From Acidobacteria bacterium 28-9 (GTDB taxonomy: Bacteria > Acidobacteriota > Blastocatellia > Pyrinomonadales > Pyrinomonadaceae), in the NCBI GenBank assembly GCA_002050355.1, contig MWYY01000061.1:1-64000 (forward strand): a DNA stretch of 64,000 nucleotides, in the 5' to 3' direction. Shown here in pieces: positions 38,802 through 48,874 of the stretch. The notes under the pieces are model-generated. The model saw only the letters and a program-made list of their open reading frames with translations. It did not search any database and was not told the DNA's origin. The position numbers and the translations under genes were made by a program. The number at the start of each line of letters is the position of its first letter. Position 1 is the stretch's first letter.

Positions 38802-40730
38802 TTATTCTTCTTTGAAAGATTCGCCTTCGGTAATTTTCTTGCCGTCTTTGACCCAGATTTCTTCACGTCCTTCAGGTTTCAGTTCGCTGCCCGGCTGCGG
38901 AACTTGCGGCGCGCCTTGTGTTTGCGGTAACTGATTCGTTCCGGCGGCTTTGGCTTTGCCGCTCGAATAATCACGCTTGCGCGGTTCGATTAAACCGATG
39001 TCAACGGCTTCGTAACTCAAAATCGGGGCTTCTTGAGAATATTCGGCAATCGTCGTTTTCAAAAACCGCTCATCGTCTCTATCGGGAAAATCCGGTTTGT
39101 AATGCGCGCCGCGTGATTCGTCTCTCTGCAGTGCGCCCAAAGTTATAACACGCGCAAGTTCGAGCATATTTTTTAATTGTCTGGCGTGTGGAACGGCTTG
39201 TGTCGCCCACAAATTTGAATCGTTTATCGAGATATGTTTCAAACGGTCCTGGAGTTCCTGCAATTTATTATCTGTCGCCTGAAGGCGGTCGTTGTAACGC
39301 ACGACGGTTACATTGTCGGTCATTGTTTTGCCCATTTCTTCGTGCAGCTTGTATTGATTTTCCGTTCCCGTTTGGCTAATAAGCGCGTCGTTTATTTCCT
39401 GTTGTTTTCTTAACTCTGTATCATGAATGCCGTTGGTTTCAGTATTTCCACGTTCAACGTTTTTGGCATAATTAATTGCGGACGGCGCAGCTATAAAGCC
39501 ACCGTAAACGCAGGAAACAAGCGAATTTGCGCCCAAACGGTTCGCGCCGTGAATCGAATAATCGCATTCGCCCGCCGCAAAAAGTCCGGGAATATTCGTT
39601 TTTTGCTCGAAATCAACCCAAAGTCCGCCCATCGAATAATGGACGCCGGGGAAAATCCGCATCGGAACGTGGCGCGGGTCGTCGCCGACGAACATTTCAT
39701 AAATTTCGAGAATAGCGCCGAGTTTTCTGGTTAGAGTTTCCGCCGGAATATGTGTCAAATCAAGATAAACCTGGTTTTCGCCGCCTACGCCGTTGCCTTC
39801 GAGACACACTTGAAAAATCTCGCGCGTAGCAATATCACGCGGCACCAAGTTGCCATAAGCCGGATATTTTTCTTCGAGAAAATAATTGCGTTCTGCTTCG
39901 GGAGTATCCTGCGGCGCGCGCGTGTCCTGCGGATTTCTCGGCACCCAAACGCGCCCACCTTCGCCGCGAGCGGATTCGCTCATCAAACGCAGCTTGTCTT
40001 CGCCCGGAATTGATGTCGGGTGAACCTGTATAAATTCACCGTTAGCGTATTTCGCGCCTTGCTGGTAACAAGCAGAATTTGCGCTTCCCGTGCAAACCAT
40101 TGAATTTGTTGATTTACCAAAAATCAGTCCGGGTCCGCCCGTCGCCATAATTACGGCGTCGGCGTTAAACGCTTTTAGTTCGAGCGTTTGCAGATTCATC
40201 GCAACCAGCCCGCGACAAACTTGATGGTCGTCCAGGACGAGCGACATCATTTCCCATCCTTCATACTTTTTGACCTGTCCGCCGACTTCATAACGGCGAA
40301 CCTGCTCATCCAAAGCGTATAAAAGCTGTTGTCCGGTTGACGCGCCCGCAAACGCCGTGCGGTGATGAAGCGTTCCACCGAAACGACGAAAATCCAGCAA
40401 GCCTTCTTTCGTGCGCGAAAACGGAACGCCCATTCGGTCGAAAAGATAAATAATCTGCGGCGCCATTTCGCACATCTTTTGCACGGGCGGCTGGTTCGCC
40501 AAAAAATCGCCGCCGTAAACCGAATCGTCAAAATGTTTCGCCGGTGAATCGCCTTCACCTTTCGTGTTGACCGCGCCATTAATTCCGCCCTGAGCGCAAA
40601 CCGAGTGCGAGCGTTTGACCGGAACGACCGAAAGCAAATCAACGTCGTGTCCGGCTTCGGCAATTTTCATAGCCGCCGCAAGCCCGGCAAGTCCGCCGCC
40701 AACTATCGCAATTTTTATTTTCGCTGCCAT
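38802..40730 (-). CDS. sdhA: succinate dehydrogenase/fumarate reductase flavoprotein subunit
   Basis: IAIVGGGLAGLAAAMKIAEAG, HSVCAQGGINGAVN, FPGVHYSMGGLWVDFEQ, HGANRLGANSLVSCVYGGF. Confidence 0.97.
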   Translation of the reverse strand: MAAKIKIAIVGGGLAGLAAAMKIAEAGHDVDLLSVVPVKRSHSVCAQGGINGAVNTKGEGDSPAKHFDDSVYGGDFLANQPPVQKMCEMAPQIIYLFDRMGVPFSRTKEGLLDFRRFGGTLHHRTAFAGASTGQQLLYALDEQVRRYEVGGQVKKYEGWEMMSLVLDDHQVCRGLVAMNLQTLELKAFNADAVIMATGGPGLIFGKSTNSMVCTGSANSACYQQGAKYANGEFIQVHPTSIPGEDKLRLMSESARGEGGRVWVPRNPQDTRAPQDTPEAERNYFLEEKYPAYGNLVPRDIATREIFQVCLEGNGVGGENQVYLDLTHIPAETLTRKLGAILEIYEMFVGDDPRHVPMRIFPGVHYSMGGLWVDFEQKTNIPGLFAAGECDYSIHGANRLGANSLVSCVYGGFIAAPSAINYAKNVERGNTETNGIHDTELRKQQEINDALISQTGTENQYKLHEEMGKTMTDNVTVVRYNDRLQATDNKLQELQDRLKHISINDSNLWATQAVPHARQLKNMLELARVITLGALQRDESRGAHYKPDFPDRDDERFLKTTIAEYSQEAPILSYEAVDIGLIEPRKRDYSSGKAKAAGTNQLPQTQGAPQVPQPGSELKPEGREEIWVKDGKKITEGESFKEE

Positions 40731-40742
40731 ATTTTTTTCTAC

Positions 40743-41459
40743 TTAAAATTTCTTCGGTTCGACAACACTGCTTTTTTCTGCCTGCTCGCACAACACTTTC
40801 GGGAACAAACCGCATGGACGCACGAACGCGACCGCCGCGTTGATGCCGACCGCCGACAGGAAAATCGCCAAACCGACCGAAGCGTAAAGCGCATATTTCT
40901 GTGCTTTTTCGCCGATTAAAATTCCCCAATCGACCGCGAATAGGAATATCCCGTAAGCTAAATGCCACGCCGTCGCCGCGACACCCAAAATATAGAAAAT
41001 CATTACCCAGGGAATCGCAAATTCGCGCGCGACAATATCAAACGCTTGATCGGCGTTTCCGGCAACAGGCGTCAAATTCAAGCCCGGAATCATACCGAAA
41101 CGAAGATTTAGAATATGAAAAGTTAGAAAGAAAAACAGAAAAACGCCGGTTGCGCGCTGGAAAAAGTAAAACCAGTTGCGTCCGTAACCATAGTTAAAGA
41201 CGTTGTTTCTGGCTTCCGCCGAAATCAAAATGCCGTAAACGGAATGAAACAGCAACGGCAGAAAAATTCCAAAAATCTCGACAAACAACAGATACGGCAG
41301 ATGATGAATATCCGTTACGTGTTCTTCAAAAACCTTTTCGCCGCTCATCACGGTCGAGTTGGTGTACATATGGACGAGAAAATAAATTCCGAGCGGCACG
41401 ATTCCCGTTATTTGGTGCAGTTTCCTCAAAAGAAAAGTTCTGCTTATTTTTATAGCCAT
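40743..41459 (-). CDS. sdhC: succinate dehydrogenase cytochrome b subunit
   Basis: b558-type; RKLHQITGIVPLGIYFLVHM, RATGVFLFFFLTFHILNLRF, AWHLAYGIFLFAVDWGI. Confidence 0.88.
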   Translation of the reverse strand: MAIKISRTFLLRKLHQITGIVPLGIYFLVHMYTNSTVMSGEKVFEEHVTDIHHLPYLLFVEIFGIFLPLLFHSVYGILISAEARNNVFNYGYGRNWFYFFQRATGVFLFFFLTFHILNLRFGMIPGLNLTPVAGNADQAFDIVAREFAIPWVMIFYILGVAATAWHLAYGIFLFAVDWGILIGEKAQKYALYASVGLAIFLSAVGINAAVAFVRPCGLFPKVLCEQAEKSSVVEPKKF

Positions 41460-41488
41460 TTTTGCAGTCTCTACCGAGTTTATATTTT

Positions 41489-41510
41489 AGATTTCAGATT
41501 TCGGATTTCG
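41489..41510. repeat. heptanucleotide repeat (AGATTTC)
   Basis: AGATTTCAGATTTCGGATTTC. Confidence 0.6.
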
Positions 41511-41634
41511 TTAATTTTAATTTCGAATCGACAAATCAGCAATCTAAAAATGTAACTACCGATAATACTTTTTTTTCTTTATAAGATAAAATGAATTCTA
41601 TTGCACAAATTGTGTAGAAAAACTTATTTTTCAA

Positions 41635-41705
41635 TAGTGAATGATGAATGACAAATAACAGAAACATTCTTTAATTCACCATTCATCGTTCACCATTCAC
41701 CATTA
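41635..41705. repeat. heptanucleotide inverted repeat GTGAATG/GATGAAT, abutting LysR start
   Basis: AGTGAATGATGAATGA ... ATTCACCATTCATCGTTCACCATTCACCATT. Confidence 0.8.
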
Positions 41706-41710
41706 AAAAG

Positions 41711-42607
41711 ATGCACATAGAAACATTAAAAGTATTTTGCGACCTTGTTGAAATGCAGAGTTTTTCGCTGGCGGCGGAACGCAATTTCGTAACTCAGTCG
41801 GCGGTCAGCCAGCAGGTTCGCACTTTGGAGGATAAATTCAAACGGCGACTTTTGGAGCGCGTGCGCGGGCGGCGCGATGTTCGTCTGACATCGGCGGGCG
41901 AAGTTTTTTACCGCGAGTGTAAAAACGTATTGGAAAGCTATAACCAAATGCGGGAAAGTATGAGCGGGTTGGTCGGCAAAATCAGCGGAACCGTAAAAGT
42001 CGCAACCGTTTACAGCGTCGGCTTGCACGAACTTCCGCCGAAAGTGCGCGAGTTTATGTCAAAATTTCCTGCCGCCAAGATTGATTTGGAATATTCGCGG
42101 ACGACGCGCGTCGTTCGAGACGTTCTTTCGGGTGCGGTCGAACTCGGCGTCGTCGCTTTTCCCGAACCGCGTCGCGGTTTGACAATTGTGCCGATGGCGA
42201 GCGACCGACTTGTTTTAATTTGTCCGCCCGAACACGAATTTGCCGAGCGCGAGCAAATAAAGGTTAAGGAATTAAAAGGGCGCGATTTCGTTCTTTTCGA
42301 GCGCGATATTCCGACGCGCAAAGCGACCGACAAAATCCTGAAATCCTACGGAGTAGATGTTCGTAAAGCCGCTGAATTCGATAATATCGAAACAATAAAA
42401 CGTTCGGTCGAAGTCGGTTTCGGTCTGGCAATCGTCCCGCACCCGTCGGTTATTGACGAACAAAAAAACAACCAGCTTTGCGTTATCGAACTCGCCGAAA
42501 AAGATTGGATACGTCCCGTCAGTGTCGTCTATCGCACCGACAGAACACTTTCCATTGCCGCTAAAAAATTTGTGCAACTGCTCGAAAATAATTCGCAAAA
42601 ATCTTAA
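41711..42607 (+). CDS. LysR family transcriptional regulator
   Basis: MHIETLKVFCDLVEMQSFSLAAERNFVTQSAVSQQVRTLEDKF. Confidence 0.94.
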   Translation: MHIETLKVFCDLVEMQSFSLAAERNFVTQSAVSQQVRTLEDKFKRRLLERVRGRRDVRLTSAGEVFYRECKNVLESYNQMRESMSGLVGKISGTVKVATVYSVGLHELPPKVREFMSKFPAAKIDLEYSRTTRVVRDVLSGAVELGVVAFPEPRRGLTIVPMASDRLVLICPPEHEFAEREQIKVKELKGRDFVLFERDIPTRKATDKILKSYGVDVRKAAEFDNIETIKRSVEVGFGLAIVPHPSVIDEQKNNQLCVIELAEKDWIRPVSVVYRTDRTLSIAAKKFVQLLENNSQKS

Positions 42608-42782
42608 TTTATTGTAAATTTTTACGCGGAATAATTTTCATGGTTGAAAAGATAGTTAGAATCTACGCCGGATTCAATTATTTATTCCCTTTCGTTTGTA
42701 AAGAAGTGTATAAAAATTCGGTATAAGAAAATTGAAATTCAGTATAATACAAAATTAGCTGTCTCGTGTATGGTGAGGTTTT

Positions 42783-43364
42783 ATGAACTTGATGTATAAA
42801 ATTATTTCAATTGCTTTTTTGACGTTACTCGTTTTAGCTGGAAATTGTTTTGCCCAAAACGATTTGTTGAGCCGCGTTCCAGAATTACAAGAAACCGCTC
42901 GGCAAGCGGTGGGCGGCGCAAAAGGTTGCGGCAAAGGCACAATTATCTTGGTAACGAGTCGCGGTGAAATTCAACTTGCAACAGGTCTTGACCCAATTCA
43001 TGTTTTTGGACGCAAAATTGTTGTCGCCGACCTTTTGCCTTTGCTCAAAGCGCGTGTCGAAGCAAATCGCACAGGCGAGCAAAACCCAATGTCGGGCGAA
43101 GTCGGCAATCTTACAGCTTTGACGGTTTCAATAGTCGCAAAGTCGCAGGAAACGGAAGCAATTTCTCTTATCGCCGCGTTGCTTGAGGACAAAGACGATA
43201 AAATTCGTGATGCGTCAGCCATTTCACTGATTAATTTGGCAGAAGTGAGCGAAGATTTGCGTCGAGAGATTGAGCAAATCACTTTTCCAAAAGCAGCAGT
43301 AATCAGTGCTGAAGGCAGAGGCGTGAAGTTACCGACTTGGGCTAAAGTTAAAGGCGACAGCTAA
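42783..43364 (+). CDS. exported protein with HEAT-like C-terminal repeats
   Basis: signal peptide MYKIISIAFLTLLVLAGNCFAQ; ISLIAALLEDKDDKIRDASAISLINLAE. Confidence 0.65.
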   Translation: MNLMYKIISIAFLTLLVLAGNCFAQNDLLSRVPELQETARQAVGGAKGCGKGTIILVTSRGEIQLATGLDPIHVFGRKIVVADLLPLLKARVEANRTGEQNPMSGEVGNLTALTVSIVAKSQETEAISLIAALLEDKDDKIRDASAISLINLAEVSEDLRREIEQITFPKAAVISAEGRGVKLPTWAKVKGDS

Positions 43365-43492
43365 CAATTCAATGGACGTGAGGGCGAAATAGCTACCCTT
43401 CTTGTTTAGTTTCTTCTTTCTCTCTCGTTCAATGTCGCAACGGGTTTGGATTTTTAGTTTGTAAGTTTTGGTTTGCTGTTATCATTTCAGCT

Positions 43493-43732
43493 ATGGATTA
43501 TCGAGATATTATTACTATCGAACCCGGCAAACGAAGCGGTCAACCTTGTATCGGCGGCTTGCGGATGGCCGTCCAAGATGTGCTTGAATATTTGGCTGGT
43601 GGAATGACTGAAGAGGAAATTCTAGACGATTTTCCTGATTTAACGCACGAAGACATTCGGGCTTGTTTGGCGTTTGCCGCTGACCGAGAACGACGACTCG
43701 CCATTTTACCGCAGTATGAGATTACTGTTTGA
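43493..43732 (+). CDS. DUF433 family antitoxin
   Basis: DIITIEPGKRSGQPCIGGLRMAVQDVLEYLAGGMTEEEILDDFPDLTHEDIRACLAFAADRE. Confidence 0.9.
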   Translation: MDYRDIITIEPGKRSGQPCIGGLRMAVQDVLEYLAGGMTEEEILDDFPDLTHEDIRACLAFAADRERRLAILPQYEITV

Positions 43733-43875
43733 CCAAAACTTGTCGTGGCGAATACACGCCAAGTTAGCCGACCTTTATCCAGACAGTCAGCATATCCGCG
43801 AAGTTGGAATGAAATAGTCCGAAGACGTTGATATTTGGAACTACGCCAAAGCAACCGGCTATGTCATTGTTCGGC
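43716..43875 (+). pseudogene. DUF5615 (PIN-like) toxin, truncated with in-frame stop
   Basis: MRLLFDQNLSWRIHAKLADLYPDSQHIREVGMK*SEDVDIWNYAKATGYVIV; TAG at 43815-43817, homology lost after about 43872. Confidence 0.8.
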
Positions 43876-43904
43876 GGCTATCCTTGTCGAAAGAGGTGAA
43901 AATA

Positions 43905-44387
43905 ATGAAACGAGTTATTGCTATTGCTATCATTTTGCTCGCGGCATCGCCGTTGACATTCGGACAAACGAAAGGCAAAAAGACAAATCCGAACATTAGT
44001 GCCGAACAAGAATTGATACAGATAGAGAATGAGTTGATTGATGCCTTATTAAAACGCGATGTGGCTGTGTTTGAGCGTTTTCTTGATGAAGATTATATTT
44101 TCACCGATTCCGGCAGTAATGTGCATTTTAAGGCGGATGTGTTGGGCTATTTGAAATCCGGCGACTTGATAAATGAAACTTATTTCCTGAGCGATTTGAG
44201 AGTTCGCTTTTATGGTAAAACGGCAATTGTAACCGGCAGGTCAAAGACGAAGTGGAGAGCTGGTGATGACGGCGCGATTGACCAAGACAGATTTACTGAT
44301 GTATTCGCAAAAAGAAAAGGAAGATGGTATTTGGTGGCGGGACAAACGACGCGCATCTCACGCGAGCAGCAATCAGTAAAGAAATAA
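43905..44387 (+). CDS. exported NTF2-like (DUF4440) protein
   Basis: signal peptide MKRVIAIAIILLAASPLTFGQ; ELIDALLKRDVAVFERFLDEDYIFTDSGSNVHFKADVL. Confidence 0.8.
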   Translation: MKRVIAIAIILLAASPLTFGQTKGKKTNPNISAEQELIQIENELIDALLKRDVAVFERFLDEDYIFTDSGSNVHFKADVLGYLKSGDLINETYFLSDLRVRFYGKTAIVTGRSKTKWRAGDDGAIDQDRFTDVFAKRKGRWYLVAGQTTRISREQQSVKK

Positions 44388-44458
44388 AGCCGCTTGTTAT
44401 TTTCTAAACCGCCGCCGAACAGGTCGTGATACAAACAAAGATGTTCGGTGTATAATGT

Positions 44459-44680
44459 TCACGTTGGTAAAAAGCGTGAGCAGGAAGCGATGAAGGTCGG
44501 CAATGACTTTGGGTCAACTTCTTTGAAGCCAAACCCGTCCAACAGTGTGATCTGTATTTCGCCTTCATCCGTAACACGAGCTGGGACTTTTGATCCCGAA
44601 TAGGAGTGTGGAAAGACACCGGGCAATTTCTTGTTCTCGCTTTTGGCAGCGAAGAAAAACAGATACTTCGTCTGACTGTC
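44459..44680 (-). pseudogene. unidentified protein fragment (coding fossil)
   Basis: Minus strand reads DSQTKYLFFFAAKSENKKLPGVFPHSYSGSKVPARVTDEGEIQITLLDGFGFKEVDPKSLPTFIASCSRFLPT*; protein-like composition, no start codon, preceded by a stop. Confidence 0.4.
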
Positions 44681-44851
44681 AAAACATTAGTGGAGACGGC
44701 TAGGTGAAGTATTTTTTAGTTGACGATTGACTTTGCATAGGAAGTCATTGGACGTGAGGTGGAAACAGCTATCTTTCATTTATCTTCAAACATTGAACGT
44801 TTATCTGGCATCCTGACTGTTAAATGATAAATGTTTCCGTCAACTCCGCCG

Positions 44852-45571
44852 TTAAATTTTACTTGAACTTCGCCGTTCGAGAAAAAAATCTCCAAACCCG
44901 ACGGTAACCACCCAAACTAATCCTGCCGCAAACCCCGCCAGAACATCGCTCGGATAATGCACGCCGAGATAAACGCGCGATAAACCGATAAAAAAGATAA
45001 GAATAGCAGCGAGCGTCCAGACGGGAATTTTCAACTTTTGATTTTCCATTCGCGCCGTAATAAGCCACGCCAGAATGCCGTAAAAGCAAAATGACGAAAG
45101 CGAGTGTCCGCTCGGAAAACTGTATGAAGAGGGCAGCGCGTAATCGAAAAAGGGTTCGGGGCGCGCGCGTTGAAAAATCACTTTGAGCGTGTTGAGAATA
45201 ATGGTTTCGCCGAGCATTGTTGCAACAAACAGCACAAAAGCGCGTTTGCGGTGCAAGTAAAAAAACGCGGCGGCAACGCATATTCCGAGCGCGACTAAAA
45301 ACAAAGTCGAGCCGAAAATCGAAAAAACTTTCATCGTTTCGGTCAGCATCGGCGCGGCGGTTTGGTGAACGGCATTGCGAATCGTTTCATCAAAAGTTAT
45401 CGTTTCGCCCTCGAAAATGTCTTCTGCCAGCCAACCGAAAAAAACGAGCGCGGTGATTGCTGCGATTAAACCGATTAACAAATGTATGCCGAAAAAACGC
45501 AGTATTAAACCTAGAATCTTTCTGAAAGAGAACTTTGACCAGCTTGTTTTATTGTTAAAAATTTTTGGCAT
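44852..45571 (-). CDS. PAP2 superfamily phosphatase
   Basis: PSSYSFPSGHSLSSFCFYGI, GLSRVYLGVHYPSDVLAGF; start at MPKIF (about 45571) more likely than 45589. Confidence 0.92.
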   Translation of the reverse strand: MPKIFNNKTSWSKFSFRKILGLILRFFGIHLLIGLIAAITALVFFGWLAEDIFEGETITFDETIRNAVHQTAAPMLTETMKVFSIFGSTLFLVALGICVAAAFFYLHRKRAFVLFVATMLGETIILNTLKVIFQRARPEPFFDYALPSSYSFPSGHSLSSFCFYGILAWLITARMENQKLKIPVWTLAAILIFFIGLSRVYLGVHYPSDVLAGFAAGLVWVVTVGFGDFFLERRSSSKI

Positions 45572-45829
45572 TTTTAAGTTGAAAACCAACTCGCTGCGGT
45601 ATGGTTTATCGAACTCGCCGCTTCCACTTTCGACAAACCGCGCGAAAACGTCGCTTCCGCCAGCGAAAGCAAATCTTCAAAACGCTGCCAATTATTTTTG
45701 CGGTTGTTTATAAAGCAGCTCATAACGATTTTGGATTTTAGATACTAGATTTTCGATTGTAAAGGCGAAATAACCGTATGTGAATTTTCAAGTCGTGTAA
45801 TTTCAGAAATTATGAAACTAAGCATTGCC

Positions 45830-45861
45830 AATCCAAAATCCAAAATCTAAAATCTAAAATC
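45830..45861. repeat. heptanucleotide repeat abutting ABC transporter start
   Basis: AATCCAAAATCCAAAATCTAAAATCTAAAATC; partner array at 45727-45758. Confidence 0.75.
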
Positions 45862-45865
45862 AGAG

Positions 45866-47728
45866 ATGTCCGAGGAAACAAAAAAAACACACGAAGAAGC
45901 AATTGAGAAAACTTACGATTTGCGCGTTACGGGTCGGCTGCTTCGTTATCTAAAACCGTATTGGAAACTGGCGGCGGTGGCGCTCGTTTTGACTTTCGTA
46001 ACGAATATTTTAATCAGCCTTCAGCCATATTTTACAAAAGTGGCGGTTGACGATTTTATCACGCCGAAACGAACCGAAGGCATCTGGCTGTTTGCGTTCG
46101 CCTTCTTTTGTCTGTTTCTGTTTCGTTTTATTTTCAGCTACATACAGGAAATTTTGCTCAACGTCGTGGGTCAAAAAGTGATGTTTGACCTGCGGACGCA
46201 GATTTACACAAAATTGCAGCAGCAGGAAGTCGCCTATTACGACAAAAATCCGGTGGGTCGCATTATCACGCGCATCACATCGGACGTTGACGCACTGAAC
46301 GAACTTTTCACATCGGGCGTGATTGATGTTCTCGGCGATTTGGTGATTATTTTTGCGATTATCGGGATGATGTTCTGGCTCGATTGGAAGCTTGCGCTCG
46401 TTTCTTTAATCACCGTTCCGCTTTTATTTACGGCGACTAATTGGTTTCGCAAGCGCGCCCGCATCGGTTTCGACAAAGTGCGAACCCGTATGGCGACACT
46501 CAACGCTTTTTTGCAGGAACACATTTCCGGCGCACAAGCCGTCCAGCTTTTTAACGCCGAAGCGAAAACGCAAAACCGCTTTCACGACATCAATGACGAT
46601 TACCGCGAGGCAAATATTGAAACGATATACTATTACGCGATTTTTTATCCGATGGTTGATTTCATCGGTGCAATTGGCGTCGCGCTTGTTATTTGGTTTG
46701 GCGGTTATCAGATTTTGACCGGCGCTTCGGCAAGTGGAAACGCTTTGACAATCGGCATCGTCATCGCCTTCATACAGTATTCGCAGCAGCTTTTCCAACC
46801 GATTCGAGATTTGTCCGATAAATTCAATGTCCTGCAAGCGGCAATCGTTGCCTCGCACAGAATTTTTCTGCTTCTCGATTTACCGGTTCAAATCGTTACA
46901 CCGGAAAAGCCTTTAAAAACCGGAAAAGTCGTCGGCAAAATCGAATTTCAAAACGTCTGGTTCGCTTATAAAAATGAAGATTGGGTTTTGAAAGACATTT
47001 CTTTCATGGTCGAAGCCGGCGAATCCGTCGCGCTGGTCGGTCATACCGGATCGGGCAAAACGACTGTAACTAATTTGCTGATGCGCTTTTACGATATCCA
47101 GAAAGGCAAAATTCTGCTCGACGGCGTTGACGTGCGCGATTGGGATTTGGAAGATTTGCGCGAAAACTTCGCGGTTGTTTTGCAGGACGTTTTTCTATTT
47201 TCAGGCTCGATTGCCGACAATATTCGGCTGGGAAATCGGCAAATTGCGGACGAAAAAATACTTTGGGCAGCGAGCGAAGTTCACGCCGATGAATTTATTC
47301 GACAATTGCCGGAAAACTATGCGTCGGAAGTCAGAGAACGAGGCGCGGGTTTGTCGGTCGGGCAAAAACAGCTTATTTCCTTTGCGCGCGCCTTAGCATT
47401 TGAGCCGACAATTTTGATCCTTGATGAAGCGACAAGCTCGATTGACACCGAAACCGAACAGCTTATCCAGCAGGCGGTCGAGCGCGTGATGCAGCAGCGA
47501 ACTTCGATGGTTGTGGCACACAGGCTTTCGACAATTCAAAAATGCGACCGTATTATGGTGTTTCATCACGGCGAGCTGCGCGAAGCTGGAACGCACAATG
47601 AATTATTGTCCGAGCGCGGTCTTTACTGGCGATTATACCAATTACAGTATGTCGAAGAAAAAATTCAACATCCGCTTGCCAATAATCAAAATCAAAATTT
47701 AAGTTTAGAGCCGGGAGCGTTAGGTTGA
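45866..47728 (+). CDS. ABC transporter ATP-binding/permease (MsbA-like exporter)
   Basis: ABC TM domain; [51 protein letters not shown]. Confidence 0.95.
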   Translation: MSEETKKTHEEAIEKTYDLRVTGRLLRYLKPYWKLAAVALVLTFVTNILISLQPYFTKVAVDDFITPKRTEGIWLFAFAFFCLFLFRFIFSYIQEILLNVVGQKVMFDLRTQIYTKLQQQEVAYYDKNPVGRIITRITSDVDALNELFTSGVIDVLGDLVIIFAIIGMMFWLDWKLALVSLITVPLLFTATNWFRKRARIGFDKVRTRMATLNAFLQEHISGAQAVQLFNAEAKTQNRFHDINDDYREANIETIYYYAIFYPMVDFIGAIGVALVIWFGGYQILTGASASGNALTIGIVIAFIQYSQQLFQPIRDLSDKFNVLQAAIVASHRIFLLLDLPVQIVTPEKPLKTGKVVGKIEFQNVWFAYKNEDWVLKDISFMVEAGESVALVGHTGSGKTTVTNLLMRFYDIQKGKILLDGVDVRDWDLEDLRENFAVVLQDVFLFSGSIADNIRLGNRQIADEKILWAASEVHADEFIRQLPENYASEVRERGAGLSVGQKQLISFARALAFEPTILILDEATSSIDTETEQLIQQAVERVMQQRTSMVVAHRLSTIQKCDRIMVFHHGELREAGTHNELLSERGLYWRLYQLQYVEEKIQHPLANNQNQNLSLEPGALG

Positions 47729-47938
47729 TTTTATTTACGCCAAAAGTAACCAATTTTACAAATATCTCCGCACATTTTCAAATACTTTTTCCTCCACTAT
47801 TTTTCCGCCGCGTTCATTTGTTTGTTTTCACCCGCCGAAAAAAACCATTACAATAATCTGCGAATTTTTGCTATACAAATTTCGCGTCATAAGAGTTATA
47901 ATCAATTTAAATATTCAAAAATTTCCGGGAGTTCAGTA

Positions 47939-48580
47939 TTGAAAAAAGGTTTATCAGCGGCGGCAGACTGCTTGCCTACCGACCACACGATTTCGGTTGA
48001 AAGAGTCGCAACCGCCAAGTTGCCGACACAGATTGGCAATTTCAAAATAGCCGGTTATCGCTCGAAGACCAGTTCGGAAGAATTCGTTGCGTTGTTTAAG
48101 GGTGAAATGCGAAAGGACTTACCAACGCTTGTTCGGATACACTCACAGTGTTTGACAGGCGATGTTTTCGGCTCGATAAAATGTGACTGCGGACCTCAAC
48201 TAAACATGGCGATGGAATTGATTGAAGCCGAAGGGCGCGGCGCGGTCGTCTATCAACAGCAGGAAGGACGCGGTATCGGAATCATCAATAAAATTCGGGC
48301 GTACGCTTTGCAGGATGAAGGTGCGGACACGGTTGAAGCCAATGAAAGATTAGGCTTTGCCATCGACGCGCGAAATTACAAGCAATGTGCTGAAATTCTT
48401 TTTGATTTAGGACTTTGTAAAGTGCGGGTAATGTCAAACAATCCAGACAAAATGCTAGCGCTTGAAAACGCCGGACTCCAGGTTGTCGAGCGCGTTCCGA
48501 TAGAAGTTGAATCCAGAGAACCGGCGGCACACTATATGCGAACCAAAAAAGAAAAAATGGGACATCTCCTTGATTTTTAG
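47939..48580 (+). CDS. ribA: GTP cyclohydrolase II
   Basis: [58 protein letters not shown] start with GGGAG SD proposed. Confidence 0.93.
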   Translation: MKKGLSAAADCLPTDHTISVERVATAKLPTQIGNFKIAGYRSKTSSEEFVALFKGEMRKDLPTLVRIHSQCLTGDVFGSIKCDCGPQLNMAMELIEAEGRGAVVYQQQEGRGIGIINKIRAYALQDEGADTVEANERLGFAIDARNYKQCAEILFDLGLCKVRVMSNNPDKMLALENAGLQVVERVPIEVESREPAAHYMRTKKEKMGHLLDF

Positions 48581-48874
48581 ATTAGACAGTTCTGAAAATT
48601 GTAATTTTTCTAAACAGCTAAATTAATTTTATTAACCATTTTGTATGGCTGTTTATATTTTTAACTCATAATTTTGGATATTTCACAATATTTCGGATAT
48701 TGAAAATTACCGAAAAAAAAACCGCTGCCAAAACCTCTTACAAATCAAGCACTTAAGACAAAATCGACGTGAGGCATAGCATTTGCAAATTATAATGCTA
48801 ATGACTATTGGAGTTTTTCCCACGACTTTGACAATCATCCAAATTTAGAATAATTAGAAAGGATAATCTGAAGT

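Noticed and set aside
44404-44682. 92-aa minus-strand ORF
   Set aside because: Wrong frame; the adjacent frame gives the more protein-like fossil sequence.
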